From Candidatus Aalborgicola danicus (GTDB lineage: Bacteria; Pseudomonadota; Gammaproteobacteria; Burkholderiales; Burkholderiaceae_C): a stretch of DNA of 64,000 nucleotides. The stretch is taken from assembly GCA_016703945.1 (NCBI GenBank), contig JADJBC010000059.1, positions 248,001 to 312,000 on the forward strand, written 5' to 3'. The position numbers and the translations under genes were made by a program. Shown one piece after another: positions 19,318 to 30,200 of this stretch; the first letter of the stretch is position 1, and every line of letters starts with the position of its first letter. The notes under the pieces were generated by a model. The model ran no database searches. It was not told the origin of the DNA and saw only the letters and a list, made by a program, of their open reading frames with translations.

Positions 19318-20477
19318 GTCGCGCTCACATCTGCCAGATACAACGCAGGTTCACCCTCCGCATCCGAACTGAACAGAATCTGCTTTTCGTCCGGTGTAAA
19401 CGAGGGATGCGGATGTGTCACCTGCCGGCTGCCTTTGTGGACACGCCAGGATGAGTCGTGGTGGGCAACGGCACGTACGGTACCGGCCTTGAGGTCGAAC
19501 ACATGCAGGAACGGGTCGGTCACGATGTCATGGCTCCCGGCGTCCGCAACATCTGCCGGTGAACCACAACCATCACCCACCAGCAGGCTGCCATCGAAGT
19601 TGCTCATCAGATGTGAACACGGCGGCATGGACACCAGGCGTTTGTCTTCCAGCGTCACGGGATCGAGCTGACAGATCCAGCGGTCGCGCTGACCCTTGAG
19701 GTAGGACACGTAAATCATGGACGAACCATCGGGTACCCAGAACTCGTGTGTGCAGCTCTCTCCCGCCTGGTGCACCTTGCCGCAGCGCAAGTTGCTGCCG
19801 TCTTCGTTGACAAACCACATGCGGGCGTCCACCAGGTCGTGCGGGCCTTCGTGGCAAAAGGCCACCGTGTCGTCATGGAAAGGCTGGTACTGGGGATGGC
19901 CCAGCCAGCCATGTTTCTCCAGAATCACATCACGCTGGCCGGTGGCCAGGTCGATGCGTATCAGGCGGCAACGCGGCTTGGCGTGGTACATGTCGTGGAA
20001 TTTCTTCCAGTCGCTCAACGGGAACCAGTCATCCGCATGGATCTCGATGCCAACCATCTTGGTGCAGGCGGTGTTGGACACCCAGGTGCCATAACCCACC
20101 CAGCCCTGGGGCACGGTGTAGACCACCTCTTCCGTCAGGTCCGACAACGCGAGCCGGATCAATTGGCGCTCGGCACGGACGAAATACAGATGCTGGTCAT
20201 TGGGCGTCAAAAAACCCCCAAAGGTGTTTTCGCCGCGCTGGTCGGTGAGTTGGGTGGCCACCTGGCTGTGCAGATCCAGCAGGTGGTAGTTCCACGCGTT
20301 GCCAGGGCCAAACTCGCCGCCAAAGATCAGTTTTGAGCCGTCATTGGTGAAACACTTCTGGTAGAAGTAGTTACGGTGGCAGGTGATGTCCAGCGGTGTC
20401 AGCCGCATCACACGGGCGCCGGTATCGGCATCACGCTTGGTTTCAAACGTCAGTTGGCGTTGGGTGGATTTGCTCAT
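19314..20477 (-). CDS. ogl: Oligogalacturonide lyase (PL22)
   Basis: 387-residue cytoplasmic beta-propeller lyase with no signal peptide. It cleaves short oligogalacturonides, especially digalacturonate, to 5-keto-4-deoxyuronate. Family features are HRNYFYQKCFTNDGSKLIFGGEF near the N-terminus, the repeated WD-like blades, and metal-ligand histidines in GHPQYQPFHDD, ESCTHEFWVPDG and PPCSHLMSNFDG. Context is ideal: it lies between the transporter genes that import oligomers and the pectinase gene. Confidence 0.93.
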   Translation of the reverse strand: MSKSTQRQLTFETKRDADTGARVMRLTPLDITCHRNYFYQKCFTNDGSKLIFGGEFGPGNAWNYHLLDLHSQVATQLTDQRGENTFGGFLTPNDQHLYFVRAERQLIRLALSDLTEEVVYTVPQGWVGYGTWVSNTACTKMVGIEIHADDWFPLSDWKKFHDMYHAKPRCRLIRIDLATGQRDVILEKHGWLGHPQYQPFHDDTVAFCHEGPHDLVDARMWFVNEDGSNLRCGKVHQAGESCTHEFWVPDGSSMIYVSYLKGQRDRWICQLDPVTLEDKRLVSMPPCSHLMSNFDGSLLVGDGCGSPADVADAGSHDIVTDPFLHVFDLKAGTVRAVAHHDSSWRVHKGSRQVTHPHPSFTPDEKQILFSSDAEGEPALYLADVSAT

Positions 20478-20485
20478 GGTTTTGA

Positions 20486-21775
20486 TTACTTGATGCGTTT
20501 CAACAGGGCGTTGCCCTCTTCCACCAGGCGGCGCGCGGCCTCCTGGTCTGTGGTTTTGCCGTAGGCCACGATTTCAAACACTTCGCGCATGAACTTGTGC
20601 AGGCGTGCGTGTTCAAACAGCGGCGCTGGCACGGGCACCCGCCCGGCCAGGCGCTGCTTCTTGATCTGTTCGTGTGCGGCCAGCTCCATGGCCGGCAGTT
20701 TGTTGGTCTGGACCAGCACGTCCAGCTGGCTGCGCGCAGCCGGTACGCCACGGGTCTTGCCCAGTATGCGGGCCGCCTGGGGGTCGGTCAGCATGAAGTT
20801 CACCAAGCGTGCAGCGAGCTCCGGTTGTTTGCAGTTGCGCCCCACTGCCAACATGACCGTGGGGCGGCCAAACATGCCGCTGACACTTGCACCCGGCAGC
20901 GTTGGGAAATTGCCCAGCACCAGCTTCTGCTGCGCGTTCAGGGTGGCGGCGCGCAGGGGAATGGCGGAATCCCAGGTGAAGTTACCCGCCCAGTTGCCCA
21001 CAACCCAGTCCTGCTGCTGCTCGGTTGGTTTTTCGGCACCGCCCAGACTGGCTCGCAGGGGCAAGGGCGTGGCTACGTGTTCGGTGATCAGCCGCCTGTA
21101 GGTCTGCACCCACTCCAGAGCCGCTGCCAGGCTCATGGCCACGCGCGGCTCCAACGGGTCTACATAGGGTGTTCCGTATTTTTGCTGCACGTAGGCCTGC
21201 GCCAACAAGATCATGTCGTACAACTCACCATCCAGCGGATAGGCATGGTCGCCGAGCTTGGCCTTGAACACCGGGCCTGCGGCAAACAACTCGTCCCAGG
21301 TGGCGGGCAGCGCCACACCCGCACGGTCAAATGCCGCCTTGTTCCACAGGAATACGCGTGCGGTATAGGCAGAGGGCAAGGCATTGAGCTTGCCGGCTAC
21401 ACGCCCGGCGTTTATGTCTTCCGGGCTGAACTGGTCCAGCGCCAGCACACTGCGCTGCTGCTCCAGATCCATAAACCCATTGCCACGCTTGGAAAACATG
21501 GCCAGCCACGCCCAGTTGATCTGCATCACATCGGGCTCGGAGCCCCCGGCGATCTGGGTGGTCAGGCGCTCCAGGTAACCGTTGAACCCCATGTATTCGG
21601 CTTTGATTTTCAGGCCGGGATTCTGTTGCTCAAACAGTGCGATGGCTTTGAGCGTGGCCTCGTGCCGGCCCGCGCCGCCCCACCAGGCGAAACGCAGCAC
21701 GGTGGGCTTGGCAACCTGTGCCTGCGCAAGCAGGGGGCTCAAGGCCAGCGCAGTGAAATGTCGGCGGTGCAGCAT
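20486..21775 (-). CDS. Oligogalacturonide ABC transporter, substrate-binding protein
   Basis: Family 1 extracellular solute-binding protein of 429 residues. It starts with a twin-arginine-like motif (HRRHFTALAL) and a short hydrophobic stretch ending LAQAQ, so export by Tat or Sec is likely. The body shows VLRFAWWGGAGRHEATLKAI and LTTQIAGGSEPDVMQINWAW, typical of the sugar/oligogalacturonide (TogB-like) type. It is followed by the ATPase gene upstream (5 bp apart) and two permease genes, giving a complete CUT1 importer. The oligogalacturonide substrate is inferred from the neighbours. Confidence 0.85.
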   Translation of the reverse strand: MLHRRHFTALALSPLLAQAQVAKPTVLRFAWWGGAGRHEATLKAIALFEQQNPGLKIKAEYMGFNGYLERLTTQIAGGSEPDVMQINWAWLAMFSKRGNGFMDLEQQRSVLALDQFSPEDINAGRVAGKLNALPSAYTARVFLWNKAAFDRAGVALPATWDELFAAGPVFKAKLGDHAYPLDGELYDMILLAQAYVQQKYGTPYVDPLEPRVAMSLAAALEWVQTYRRLITEHVATPLPLRASLGGAEKPTEQQQDWVVGNWAGNFTWDSAIPLRAATLNAQQKLVLGNFPTLPGASVSGMFGRPTVMLAVGRNCKQPELAARLVNFMLTDPQAARILGKTRGVPAARSQLDVLVQTNKLPAMELAAHEQIKKQRLAGRVPVPAPLFEHARLHKFMREVFEIVAYGKTTDQEAARRLVEEGNALLKRIK

Positions 21776-21780
21776 GGTAC

Positions 21781-22908
<1,128 letters not shown>

Positions 22909-22966
22909 TGGGTTTGTCTCCGTATTTTTGTCTCTTCGTGTCATGTCAAAGGGCTTTTTCGTACGC

Positions 22967-23066
22967 CAGCATCAGGCAAGGGGTGGATGTTTTGCTCCGT
23001 GTCCCCCGGGCCGTGAGGGCCCTCCTCCTTGACCTCCGCAAAACACCCACCCCTTGCCTGATGCTG
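22967..23066 (+). repeat. Structured hairpin element, unit 1
   Basis: Arms 22967-22995 (begins CAGCATCAGGCAAGGGGTGG) and 23038-23066 pair over 29 bp with a single mismatch. The 42-nt interior reads TCCGTGTCCCCC, then a GC hairpin (GGGCC-GTGAG-GGCCC), then CTCCTCCTTGACCT. The same interior, with a different inner hairpin and a different outer stem, occurs inverted in unit 2. It lies in the gap between the ABC ATPase and permease genes. Confidence 0.8.
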
Positions 23067-23124
23067 GGAAAATGGGTGCTCGACCGAAGGGAGTTCCAAA
23101 GGCAGGTGCACGCAACTCGACGCA

Positions 23125-23212
23125 GGAGCGGTTGGGGTGTGCGTTTTGCGCAGGTCAAGGAGGAGCGCGAAGCGCGGGGGACACGGAGCAAAAGGCATAC
23201 CCCAACTGCTCC
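23125..23212 (-). repeat. Structured hairpin element, unit 2 (inverted)
   Basis: Arms 23125-23149 (GGAGCGGTTGGGGTGTGC then GTTTTGC) and 23188-23212 pair over 25 bp with two G-T pairs and one mismatch. On the minus strand the interior reads TCCGTGTCCCCC, inner hairpin GCGC-TTC-GCGC, CTCCTCCTTGACCT. It shares the inner loop and the TTTTGC/GCAAAA stem base with unit 1, but not the rest of the stem. Confidence 0.8.
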
Positions 23213-23235
23213 GAAGCGCAAACCAATCACGGACT

Positions 23236-24102
23236 TCATCCCTTCACACCACTCGATGTGGCGCCTTCGATGAAGTGCTTTTGTGCGGCAAAGAACACGG
23301 CCACTGAAGGGATCAGCGCCACGACCGAAATGGCAATCACATTGGCCCACTCCACTTCCTCGGTCGCACCTATGCTCATCTTCAATGCCAGTGACACCGG
23401 GTACTTCTCAACCGATGCCAAGTAAATCAACGGCCCCATGAAGTCGTTCATGGTCCAGATGAACTGAAACACGATGACGGACACGATGGCCGGCTTGAGC
23501 AAGGGCACGATGATGTGCCACAGCAGTTGCAAGGCGTTGCACCCATCGATTTGCGCCGCCTCTTCCATGTCCCGCGGAATGCCTTTCAGGAACTGCACCA
23601 GCATGAAGATGAAGAAGGTATCCGTCGCAAAGGCCGAGGGGACGATCAGTGGCAGGTAAGAGTCCAGCCAGCCCAGCTCGCGGAACACCAGATACTGCGG
23701 CAAGCGCAGCACGATCAGCGGCAGCATCATGGTGCCCACCATCACGGAGAACAGGATTTTCTTGCCCCAGAACTCAAAGCGCGCAAAGGCGTAGGCCACC
23801 AGCACACAGGAGATCACCGTGACGATGATGCGCGGAATGGTGATCAAAAAGCTGTTCAGAAAGTAGGTCGCAAACGTGTACTCGGTACTGGTCTTCCATC
23901 CCTTGGCGTAGGCGCCAAAGTCAAAGCGTTGCGGCCAGAAACCCACCTCGGTGAAGATCTCGCTGTTGCTCTTAAAGGATGCACCCACCAACCAGATCAG
24001 CGGGTACAGCATCACCAGCGCAACCAGCCCCAGCGCCAAGTAACGCAGCCAAGGCCTGCCCTGTTCACCACGGCTCGCGCCGTGCACATCAGCACCGCTC
24101 AT
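23236..24102 (-). CDS. Oligogalacturonide ABC transporter permease (MalG/TogN type)
   Basis: 288-residue inner-membrane permease of the CUT1 family with six predicted membrane spans (first GLVALVMLYPLIWLVGAS). The cytoplasmic EAA loop for ATPase contact reads DMEEAAQIDGCNALQLLWHIIVPLLKPAI. It ends with the MalG-like C-terminus QKHFIEGATSSGVKG. The start overlaps the stop of the partner permease by 4 bp, so the two are coupled. It probably forms a heterodimer with the product of 24099-24986. Confidence 0.88.
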   Translation of the reverse strand: MSGADVHGASRGEQGRPWLRYLALGLVALVMLYPLIWLVGASFKSNSEIFTEVGFWPQRFDFGAYAKGWKTSTEYTFATYFLNSFLITIPRIIVTVISCVLVAYAFARFEFWGKKILFSVMVGTMMLPLIVLRLPQYLVFRELGWLDSYLPLIVPSAFATDTFFIFMLVQFLKGIPRDMEEAAQIDGCNALQLLWHIIVPLLKPAIVSVIVFQFIWTMNDFMGPLIYLASVEKYPVSLALKMSIGATEEVEWANVIAISVVALIPSVAVFFAAQKHFIEGATSSGVKG

Positions 24103-24986
24103 TTGCGCTGCTCCTTCTCACCCGCGTAGAAGACCCAGTATTTGGAGCTCCAGAAGCTGATGGCACTCAAGCCACCCACCAGCGCAAACAGCACCCAGGA
24201 CAGGGCCGCACCGTAGCCTAGGTTGAAGAAGCGGAAACTCTGGTCATAGATATACAGGGCCAACACATAGGTGGAGCTGAGCGGGCCGCCTTCGGTAATC
24301 ATGTAGGGACCGTTGAACTCCTGGAAGGCGTGCACCATCTGCATGATCAGATTGAAGAAGATCACCGGTGTGATCAGTGGCACGGTGATGCTCCAGAACT
24401 GCTGCAGTTTGCTGGCGCCGTCACACTCTGCCGCCTCGTACAGCGACACGGGCACGTTTTGCAGGGCCGCCAGAAAGATCACCATGGCCGAGCCGAACTG
24501 CCAGGTGAACAGCAGCACGATGGTCCACATGGAGTAGTGCTCGTCGGCCAGCCAGGCAATCGGCTCCAGGCCCAGTTGCACCATGATGAGGTTGACCAGG
24601 CCATTTTTGGCAAAGATGAAGCGCCACAACACGGCAACCGCAATCGACCCCCCGAGAATGGACGGCAAGTAGAAAGCGGCCCGGAAAAAATTGATGCCGC
24701 GCAGGCGAAAGTTCAGCACATGCGCAATGAATAGCGCAAACCCCACGCGCAGGGGAACGGCCAGAGCCGCAAACAGCAGGGTGACGCCCAGCGATTTGCG
24801 AAACAAGGGGTCGGCCGTGGCCAGTTCACGGTAATTGTCCAGCCCCACATACTGGGGTGGGTCAATCAGGTCGTACTGCGTGAAGCTGAGCGCAAAACTC
24901 ATCACGAAGGGAAACAGCTTGAACAGCAACACCCCCAGCACAAAGGGCAACACAAACAGAAAGCCCAGTCGTTTGTTTTCGTACAT
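24099..24986 (-). CDS. Oligogalacturonide ABC transporter permease (MalF/TogM type)
   Basis: 295-residue permease beginning ENKRLGFLFVLPFVLGVLLFKLFPF, the typical first span of the MalF-like half, with the EAA loop in SLYEAAECDGASKLQQFWSITVPLITPV. It is the first transporter gene after kduD (33 bp gap) and is coupled to the second permease. Its product would pass oligogalacturonides delivered by the binding protein encoded at 20486-21775. Confidence 0.88.
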   Translation of the reverse strand: MYENKRLGFLFVLPFVLGVLLFKLFPFVMSFALSFTQYDLIDPPQYVGLDNYRELATADPLFRKSLGVTLLFAALAVPLRVGFALFIAHVLNFRLRGINFFRAAFYLPSILGGSIAVAVLWRFIFAKNGLVNLIMVQLGLEPIAWLADEHYSMWTIVLLFTWQFGSAMVIFLAALQNVPVSLYEAAECDGASKLQQFWSITVPLITPVIFFNLIMQMVHAFQEFNGPYMITEGGPLSSTYVLALYIYDQSFRFFNLGYGAALSWVLFALVGGLSAISFWSSKYWVFYAGEKEQRK

Positions 24987-25019
24987 GTTTGCAAACTCCG
25001 TGCGTGGGGACCCAGGCTC

Positions 25020-25781
25020 TTATCGCGCCAGCCATCCACCATCAACGGCCAGGGTGTAACCATTGACATAGTCCGACGCCTTGGACGCCAGAAACACCAC
25101 CGGCCCTGCGAGGTCACTGGGCAGGCCCCAGCGGTTGGCAGGGATACGCTCCAGTATGGCGGCATTGCGTGCAGCGTCGGCACGCAAGGCCGCCGTGTTG
25201 TCGGTCGCCATGTAGCCCGGTGCAATGGCGTTCACATTGACGCCCTTCGCCGCCCATTCGTTGGCCAACGCCCGAGTGATACCCATGACGGCACTTTTGG
25301 ACGCGGTGTAGGACGGTACCCGCACCCCACCCTGGAAGGACAACATAGAAGCCACGTTGATGATCTTGCCGCCAGTGCCCTGCTTGATGAACTGTTTGGC
25401 GACGGCTTGGGACAGGAAAAACACGGTCTTGAGGTTCAGGTCGATGACGTCGTCCCAGTCCTTCTCGCTGAAGTCAATGGCGTCGCAGCGGCGAATGATG
25501 CCGGCGTTGTTGACCAGGATGTCCAGCTTGCCGGACAGGGTCAGCCCTTGCTGGACGATTCCTTCGAGGCAACTGGTGTCGGACAGGTTGGCACGCAGGT
25601 CCAGGAACTTGCGACCCAATGCTTCGACGGCAGCGCGGGTGTCATCAGGAGCGCTGACGTTGACGCCCACAATGTCAGCCCCGGCTTGCGCCAGCGCCAC
25701 GGCCATGCCCTGGCCCAGGCCGGTGTTGCAACCGGTAACCATTGCCACGCGGCCCTGGAGTTGAAATTGTTCAAGAATCAT
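25020..25781 (-). CDS. kduD: 2-dehydro-3-deoxy-D-gluconate 5-dehydrogenase
   Basis: Short-chain dehydrogenase (253 aa) that reduces 2,5-diketo-3-deoxygluconate to 2-keto-3-deoxygluconate. It has the Rossmann motif TGCNTGLGQGMAVALA, NNAG (ILVNNAGIIRRCDAIDF), catalytic Ser in NVASMLSFQGG, the YTASKSAVMG Tyr-x3-Lys pair, and ends YVNGYTLAVDGGWLAR as in KduD proteins. It follows kduI with a 27-bp gap. Generic SDR alternatives exist, but the kduI pairing makes KduD the best call. Confidence 0.92.
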   Translation of the reverse strand: MILEQFQLQGRVAMVTGCNTGLGQGMAVALAQAGADIVGVNVSAPDDTRAAVEALGRKFLDLRANLSDTSCLEGIVQQGLTLSGKLDILVNNAGIIRRCDAIDFSEKDWDDVIDLNLKTVFFLSQAVAKQFIKQGTGGKIINVASMLSFQGGVRVPSYTASKSAVMGITRALANEWAAKGVNVNAIAPGYMATDNTAALRADAARNAAILERIPANRWGLPSDLAGPVVFLASKASDYVNGYTLAVDGGWLAR

Positions 25782-25808
25782 GGTGTTTGGGATGTTGGGG
25801 GTTTCGAC

Positions 25809-26645
25809 TTAACGCAAGGCAGTCATGGGCACATGGTCCATGTCGGAGAACACCTGGTTCTCACCAACCATGCCCCAGATGAAGGTGTAGGCCTGGGTGC
25901 CCACGCCCGAGTGCAAAGACCAGCTCGGACTGATCACCGCTTGTTCGTTGCGCACCACCAGGTGGCGCGTCTGGGTGGGCTCGCCCATCATGTGGAAGAC
26001 AGCGGCATCAGCCTTCATGTCAAAGTAGAAATACACCTCCATGCGCCGGTCATGGGTGTGGCAGGGCATGGTGTTCCACAGGCTGCCAGGCTCCAGTTGG
26101 GTCATGCCCATCAGGAGTTGGCAGGTTGGCAACACATTGGGCACCAGGAACTTGTAGATGGTGCGGCGGTTGCTGGTCTCGGGTGAGCCCAGGGTCTCCG
26201 GCGAGGCCTCGGCCAGCGTGACCTTGCGGTGCGGATAGGCGGTGTGGGCAGGTGCGCAGTTGAAATACAGCTTGGCGGGCTGCGCCGCGTCCACACTGAA
26301 GAATTCCAGCGCCTTGGCACCTTGACCCACATATAAAGCTTCACGGGCGCCGACTTCAAACGTCACGCCATCCACCACCACGCGCGCCGCACCACCAATA
26401 TTGATCAAACCCAGCTCCCGGCGCTGCAAGAAGAAGTCGGTGCCGGTGTGTTTACCCAGCTCTGCGGAGAAGGTGACGCCCGCCGCCACCGGCATGATGC
26501 CGCCCACGATGATGCGGTCGATCTGGCTGTAGGTCAGCGTGACGTTGTCGGCCACAAACAGGTCTTCCACCAAAAAGTGGCGGCGCAGGCCTTCAGTGTC
26601 CAGGGTTTTGGCATGTTCGCTGTGGACGGGTTGGCGGATTTGCAT
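25809..26645 (-). CDS. kduI: 5-keto-4-deoxyuronate isomerase
   Basis: Isomerises 5-keto-4-deoxyuronate to 2,5-diketo-3-deoxygluconate. The 278-residue cupin enzyme is of normal length, opening MQIRQPVHSEHAKTLDTEGLRRHFLVEDLF with zinc ligands in CHTHDRRMEVYFYFD and the C-terminus SDMDHVPMTALR, all typical of KduI. AGGAGAG lies 7 nt before the ATG. It is the first gene of the long minus-strand operon, divergent from kdgF with at least one KdgR-type palindrome between. Confidence 0.96.
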   Translation of the reverse strand: MQIRQPVHSEHAKTLDTEGLRRHFLVEDLFVADNVTLTYSQIDRIIVGGIMPVAAGVTFSAELGKHTGTDFFLQRRELGLINIGGAARVVVDGVTFEVGAREALYVGQGAKALEFFSVDAAQPAKLYFNCAPAHTAYPHRKVTLAEASPETLGSPETSNRRTIYKFLVPNVLPTCQLLMGMTQLEPGSLWNTMPCHTHDRRMEVYFYFDMKADAAVFHMMGEPTQTRHLVVRNEQAVISPSWSLHSGVGTQAYTFIWGMVGENQVFSDMDHVPMTALR

Positions 26646-26729
26646 GGTTTCTCTCCTGTTTCCGGATGGTGTTGGCGATAGAACCGCGTACGACCCTCTT
26701 TTTAAAGACTAATCTACAAAATTATTTAA

Positions 26730-26809
26730 TGAAATGCTGGTTTCTACTTAGTGAACCACTGTTTCATTTTTATTTGCTAATGCTATAGTATCACCGAAAC
26801 ATAGTTCCA
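26730..26809. promoter_or_regulatory. Divergent kduI/kdgF promoter region with KdgR-type sites
   Basis: The best site is TGAACCACTGTTTCA at 26752-26766, a 6-3-6 dyad with one mismatch to TGAAAC-N3-GTTTCA. Weaker relatives are TGAAATGCTGGTTTC at 26730-26744 and CGAAACATAGTTCCA at 26795-26809. The region is AT-rich and separates the two divergent arms of the pectin island, so one regulator could control degradation and uptake together. Confidence 0.6.
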
Positions 26810-26866
26810 CAAAGTCTTTGTGTTGATTTACATTCCAACGCAAAGACCCTCCATCAAGGCCAATGT

Positions 26867-27202
26867 ATGCACTTCTATTTCAACGAATCCACCCCTTGGG
26901 AAGAACTGGGCGACGGAATCCGCCGCAAGATCGTAGGCCACACACCGCAGCTGATGTCCGTTCTGGTCCAGTTCGACAAGGGGGCGATAGGCACGCCCCA
27001 TGCCCATGACGTGCACGACCAGATTGCCGTCGTCATTTCAGGTGCGTTCGAGGCTGAAGTGGAAGGTCAAAAACACATCCTCAAGGTTGGCGATGCATTT
27101 GTCGCACCACACCATCACACCCACGGCGTGGTAGCCCTTGAAGACAAGAGCACTTTGCTCGACCAGTTTTCCCCTTGTCGTGACGACTACCTTTCGACCT
27201 GA
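26867..27202 (+). CDS. kdgF: Cupin protein KdgF, unsaturated uronate-processing
   Basis: 111-residue single-domain cupin with metal-ligand histidines in GTPHAHDVHDQIAVVISG and a late His in APHHHTHGVVAL. KdgF catalyses ring opening of 4,5-unsaturated galacturonate to the 5-keto-4-deoxyuronate used by KduI. Size, motifs and position directly opposite kduI fit. It is followed after 53 bp by the TonB receptor gene and probably shares its transcript. Other small cupins look similar, so the call rests partly on context. Confidence 0.85.
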   Translation: MHFYFNESTPWEELGDGIRRKIVGHTPQLMSVLVQFDKGAIGTPHAHDVHDQIAVVISGAFEAEVEGQKHILKVGDAFVAPHHHTHGVVALEDKSTLLDQFSPCRDDYLST

Positions 27203-27255
27203 GCCCACCGCCAGACCCCGTGCAGCCACCCAGTAAAAAACCAGGAGACCCTTTC

Positions 27256-30200
27256 ATGTCCAGCACTTCGAAAACCTATCGCCCGCTATTAAATGCCATC
27301 AGTCAGGCCGTGCGCGCTCTGACAGCAACGTCCACCCCGCAGCGCCGCCGGGTGCGCCCCGCAGGGCCGAGTCTGGCATACAGCATTTCCCTGGCCAAGG
27401 GCGCCACCCGCGCTCAACTTCTGGGCGTGACTTCGTTGCTGTTTGCCGCCAGTGGATCCGCGCTGGCACAGGAGCAGACCAAAGCGTTCGATGCCGTCGT
27501 GGTCACCGGTGTGCGGGCCGCACTAGCGAGTGCTTTGAATGCCAAGCGCAATGACAATGGCATCGTCGATGTCATCAAGGCAGAAGACATGGGCAAATTC
27601 CCGGACACCAACCTGGCCGAATCCTTGCAGCGCATTCCTGGTGTCGTGATTGACCGCGACGCCGGTGAAGGCCGCAGTATCACGGTGCGTGGCTTGGGGC
27701 AGGACTTCACCCGTGTACGCATCAACGGCATCGAAGGTCTGGCAACTACCGGTGGCACCGACAGTTCGGGCGGTGCCAACCGCAGCCGCGGCTTTGACTT
27801 CAATGTGTTTGCTTCGGAGCTCTTCAACAGCGTGACGGTACGCAAGAGCTCGTCGGCTGATGTGGATGAAGGCTCGCTGGGCGCCACCGTCGATTTGCAG
27901 ACCACGCGCCCGTTTGACCTGCGCGGCATGAACGCCATGGTCTCGGCCAAGGCCGGTTACAACGACCTGGCCAAATCGACCAACCCACGCGCTGCCTTCC
28001 TGTTGTCCAACACCAACGAAGACCGCACGTTTGGTGTGCTGCTGTCTGGCGCATTTTCCAAGCGCCGCCTGTATGAAGAAGGCTTCAGCACCGTGCGCTG
28101 GGACAATGGCCCGTCTTCCGGCGGTTGGTGCGCCCCGACTGGCATGACCGCCAACCCATCCACGTCGACCGCCACTACCTGCGGTCCGGCAGCACAAGGC
28201 GTGGCCCGCATCACTGGCACTTCAGAAACCATCGCCGCCTACAACGCCGCCAGCAGCGCCAACAACTTCACGCCCCGGCTGCCCCGATATGGTCGCTTGA
28301 CCCATGAACAGGATCGCGTAGGCCTGACCGGTTCGGTCCAGCTCAAACCCTCAACCGAAAGTCTGCTGACACTGGACTTGATGTACTCCAAACTGCAGGC
28401 GACCCGGCAGGAGGACTTCCTGGAAGCGATCTCCTTCAGTCGCAACGCCGGTCAAGGTGGAAAACCGCAAACCAGCGTCGTAAGTACGGCGTACGCGGCG
28501 AATGGCGCATTGTTGTACGGTGTGTACAACGGGGTGGACGTGCGCTCGGAATCGCGTTTTGACGAGTTGTCCACCACCTTCACGCAGCCCACGCTGACCT
28601 GGGAGCAGAACTTAAGCGATTCGCTAAAGATGACGGCCAAAATCGGCAGCGCCAGATCGGTGTTTGACAACCCGGTGCAGACCACCACCACACTGGACGC
28701 CATCAATGTCAATGGTTATGGCATTGACTTCCGCAACAGTGACCGCTTGCCCAGCATCACCTACCCGTTTGACGTCAACCAAGCGGGCGGTGCCATGACC
28801 CTGGCTACCGTACCGCGTGTCACAACCGGCACCCAACCGGCCACCGTGGCCAACACCACCACCAGTGAAATCCGCATCCGCCCACAAGGCGCCACCAACC
28901 GCAATGACCTGGCCCACCTGGATCTGGCATGGATCGCCTCCGACAACTGGACCATCAAAGGCGGTATCGACAACAAGCGTTACACCTTCGACACCTTTGA
29001 ATTCCGCCGCGTCAACCAGAACGACACCATTTTTGCCCCACCCACGGGCACTACCGTGGCCAGCCTGACCACCAATCTGACCGGCTTTGGCAATGGCATG
29101 GGCATGCCAGCCGGCACACCAACCTCCTGGGTGATCCCCAACCTGCCCGCAATTGCCCAGGCTTACGACATCTACTGCAACTGTCTCAAGAGCGGAGCAG
29201 TCGGTGGCCCCGGTGATTTCACACTGTCGTCCACCACCAATGGCAATGCCCGTGGCAACAACCGCTCGGTGGTGGAAACCGATCAGGGTGCTTTCCTGAT
29301 GGCCGATTTCGACACCAAGCTGGGCAACGTTCCGGTGCGTGGCAACGTTGGCGCCCGTTATGTGAGAACCGAACAGGTGGCGACGGGTTACCAGGCCAAT
29401 GCGGGCGGAACCGAGGTGACCGTCACCAACAGTTACAACGACTGGCTACCCGCCTTGAACCTAGCAGCCACGTTGCGCCCCGACTTCATCGTGCGCCTCG
29501 GGGCAGCCAGTGTCATGTCGCGTCCGCAGCTGGGTAACCTGAATCCTGGTGGCACGATCAGCACCACCGGCACCTTGTCCATTACCAGCGGCAATGCCCT
29601 GCTGCAACCATTCCGCGCGAAAACGCTGGACACCAGCTTCGAGTGGTACTTTGACAAGAATGCGTATTTGGGCCTGGGCTTGTTCCAAAAGAACATTTCA
29701 ACCTATATCCAGAGTCTGCGCACCAACATCCCGTTCAAGGAAACCGGCCTGCCCTTGTCGCTGCTGCCACCCAACTTCACGGGTGACGAAGTGTTCCAGG
29801 TCACGACACCGATCAATACCGACGGCGGCAACCTGCGTGGTCTGGAAATCAACTACCAGCAGCCCTTCACTTTCCTGCCCGGCATTGGTAAAAACTTTGG
29901 AACGGTGTTGAACTACACGCTGGTCGATTCCAAGATTGCCTACATCGTGTCACCCGCCAGCAAGGTCACCATCACCGACGACTTATTGAACCTGTCGCCC
30001 CGCTCCTGGAATGCCACGCTGTACTACGACGATGGTGTCTTTAGCGGACGCCTGTCGGCTTCCTCACGGAGCGACTTCTTGACCCGTGTGCCAGGCCAGA
30101 ACAACAACGACGTTGAGGGCAAAGTGGCATCGCTGAATGTGGACTTTTCGGTGTCCTACAAGGTCAACAAAAACCTGGAAGTCACCTTTGAAGGTATCAA

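Noticed and set aside
22967..23212. Insertion sequence or MITE with terminal inverted repeats
   Set aside because: Arms are 25-29 bp but enclose only about 40 bp, no target duplication is evident, and the two units have different arms.
22941..23350. Several short open frames across the hairpin gap
   Set aside because: They are by-products of the inverted repeats and share no protein similarity I recognise.
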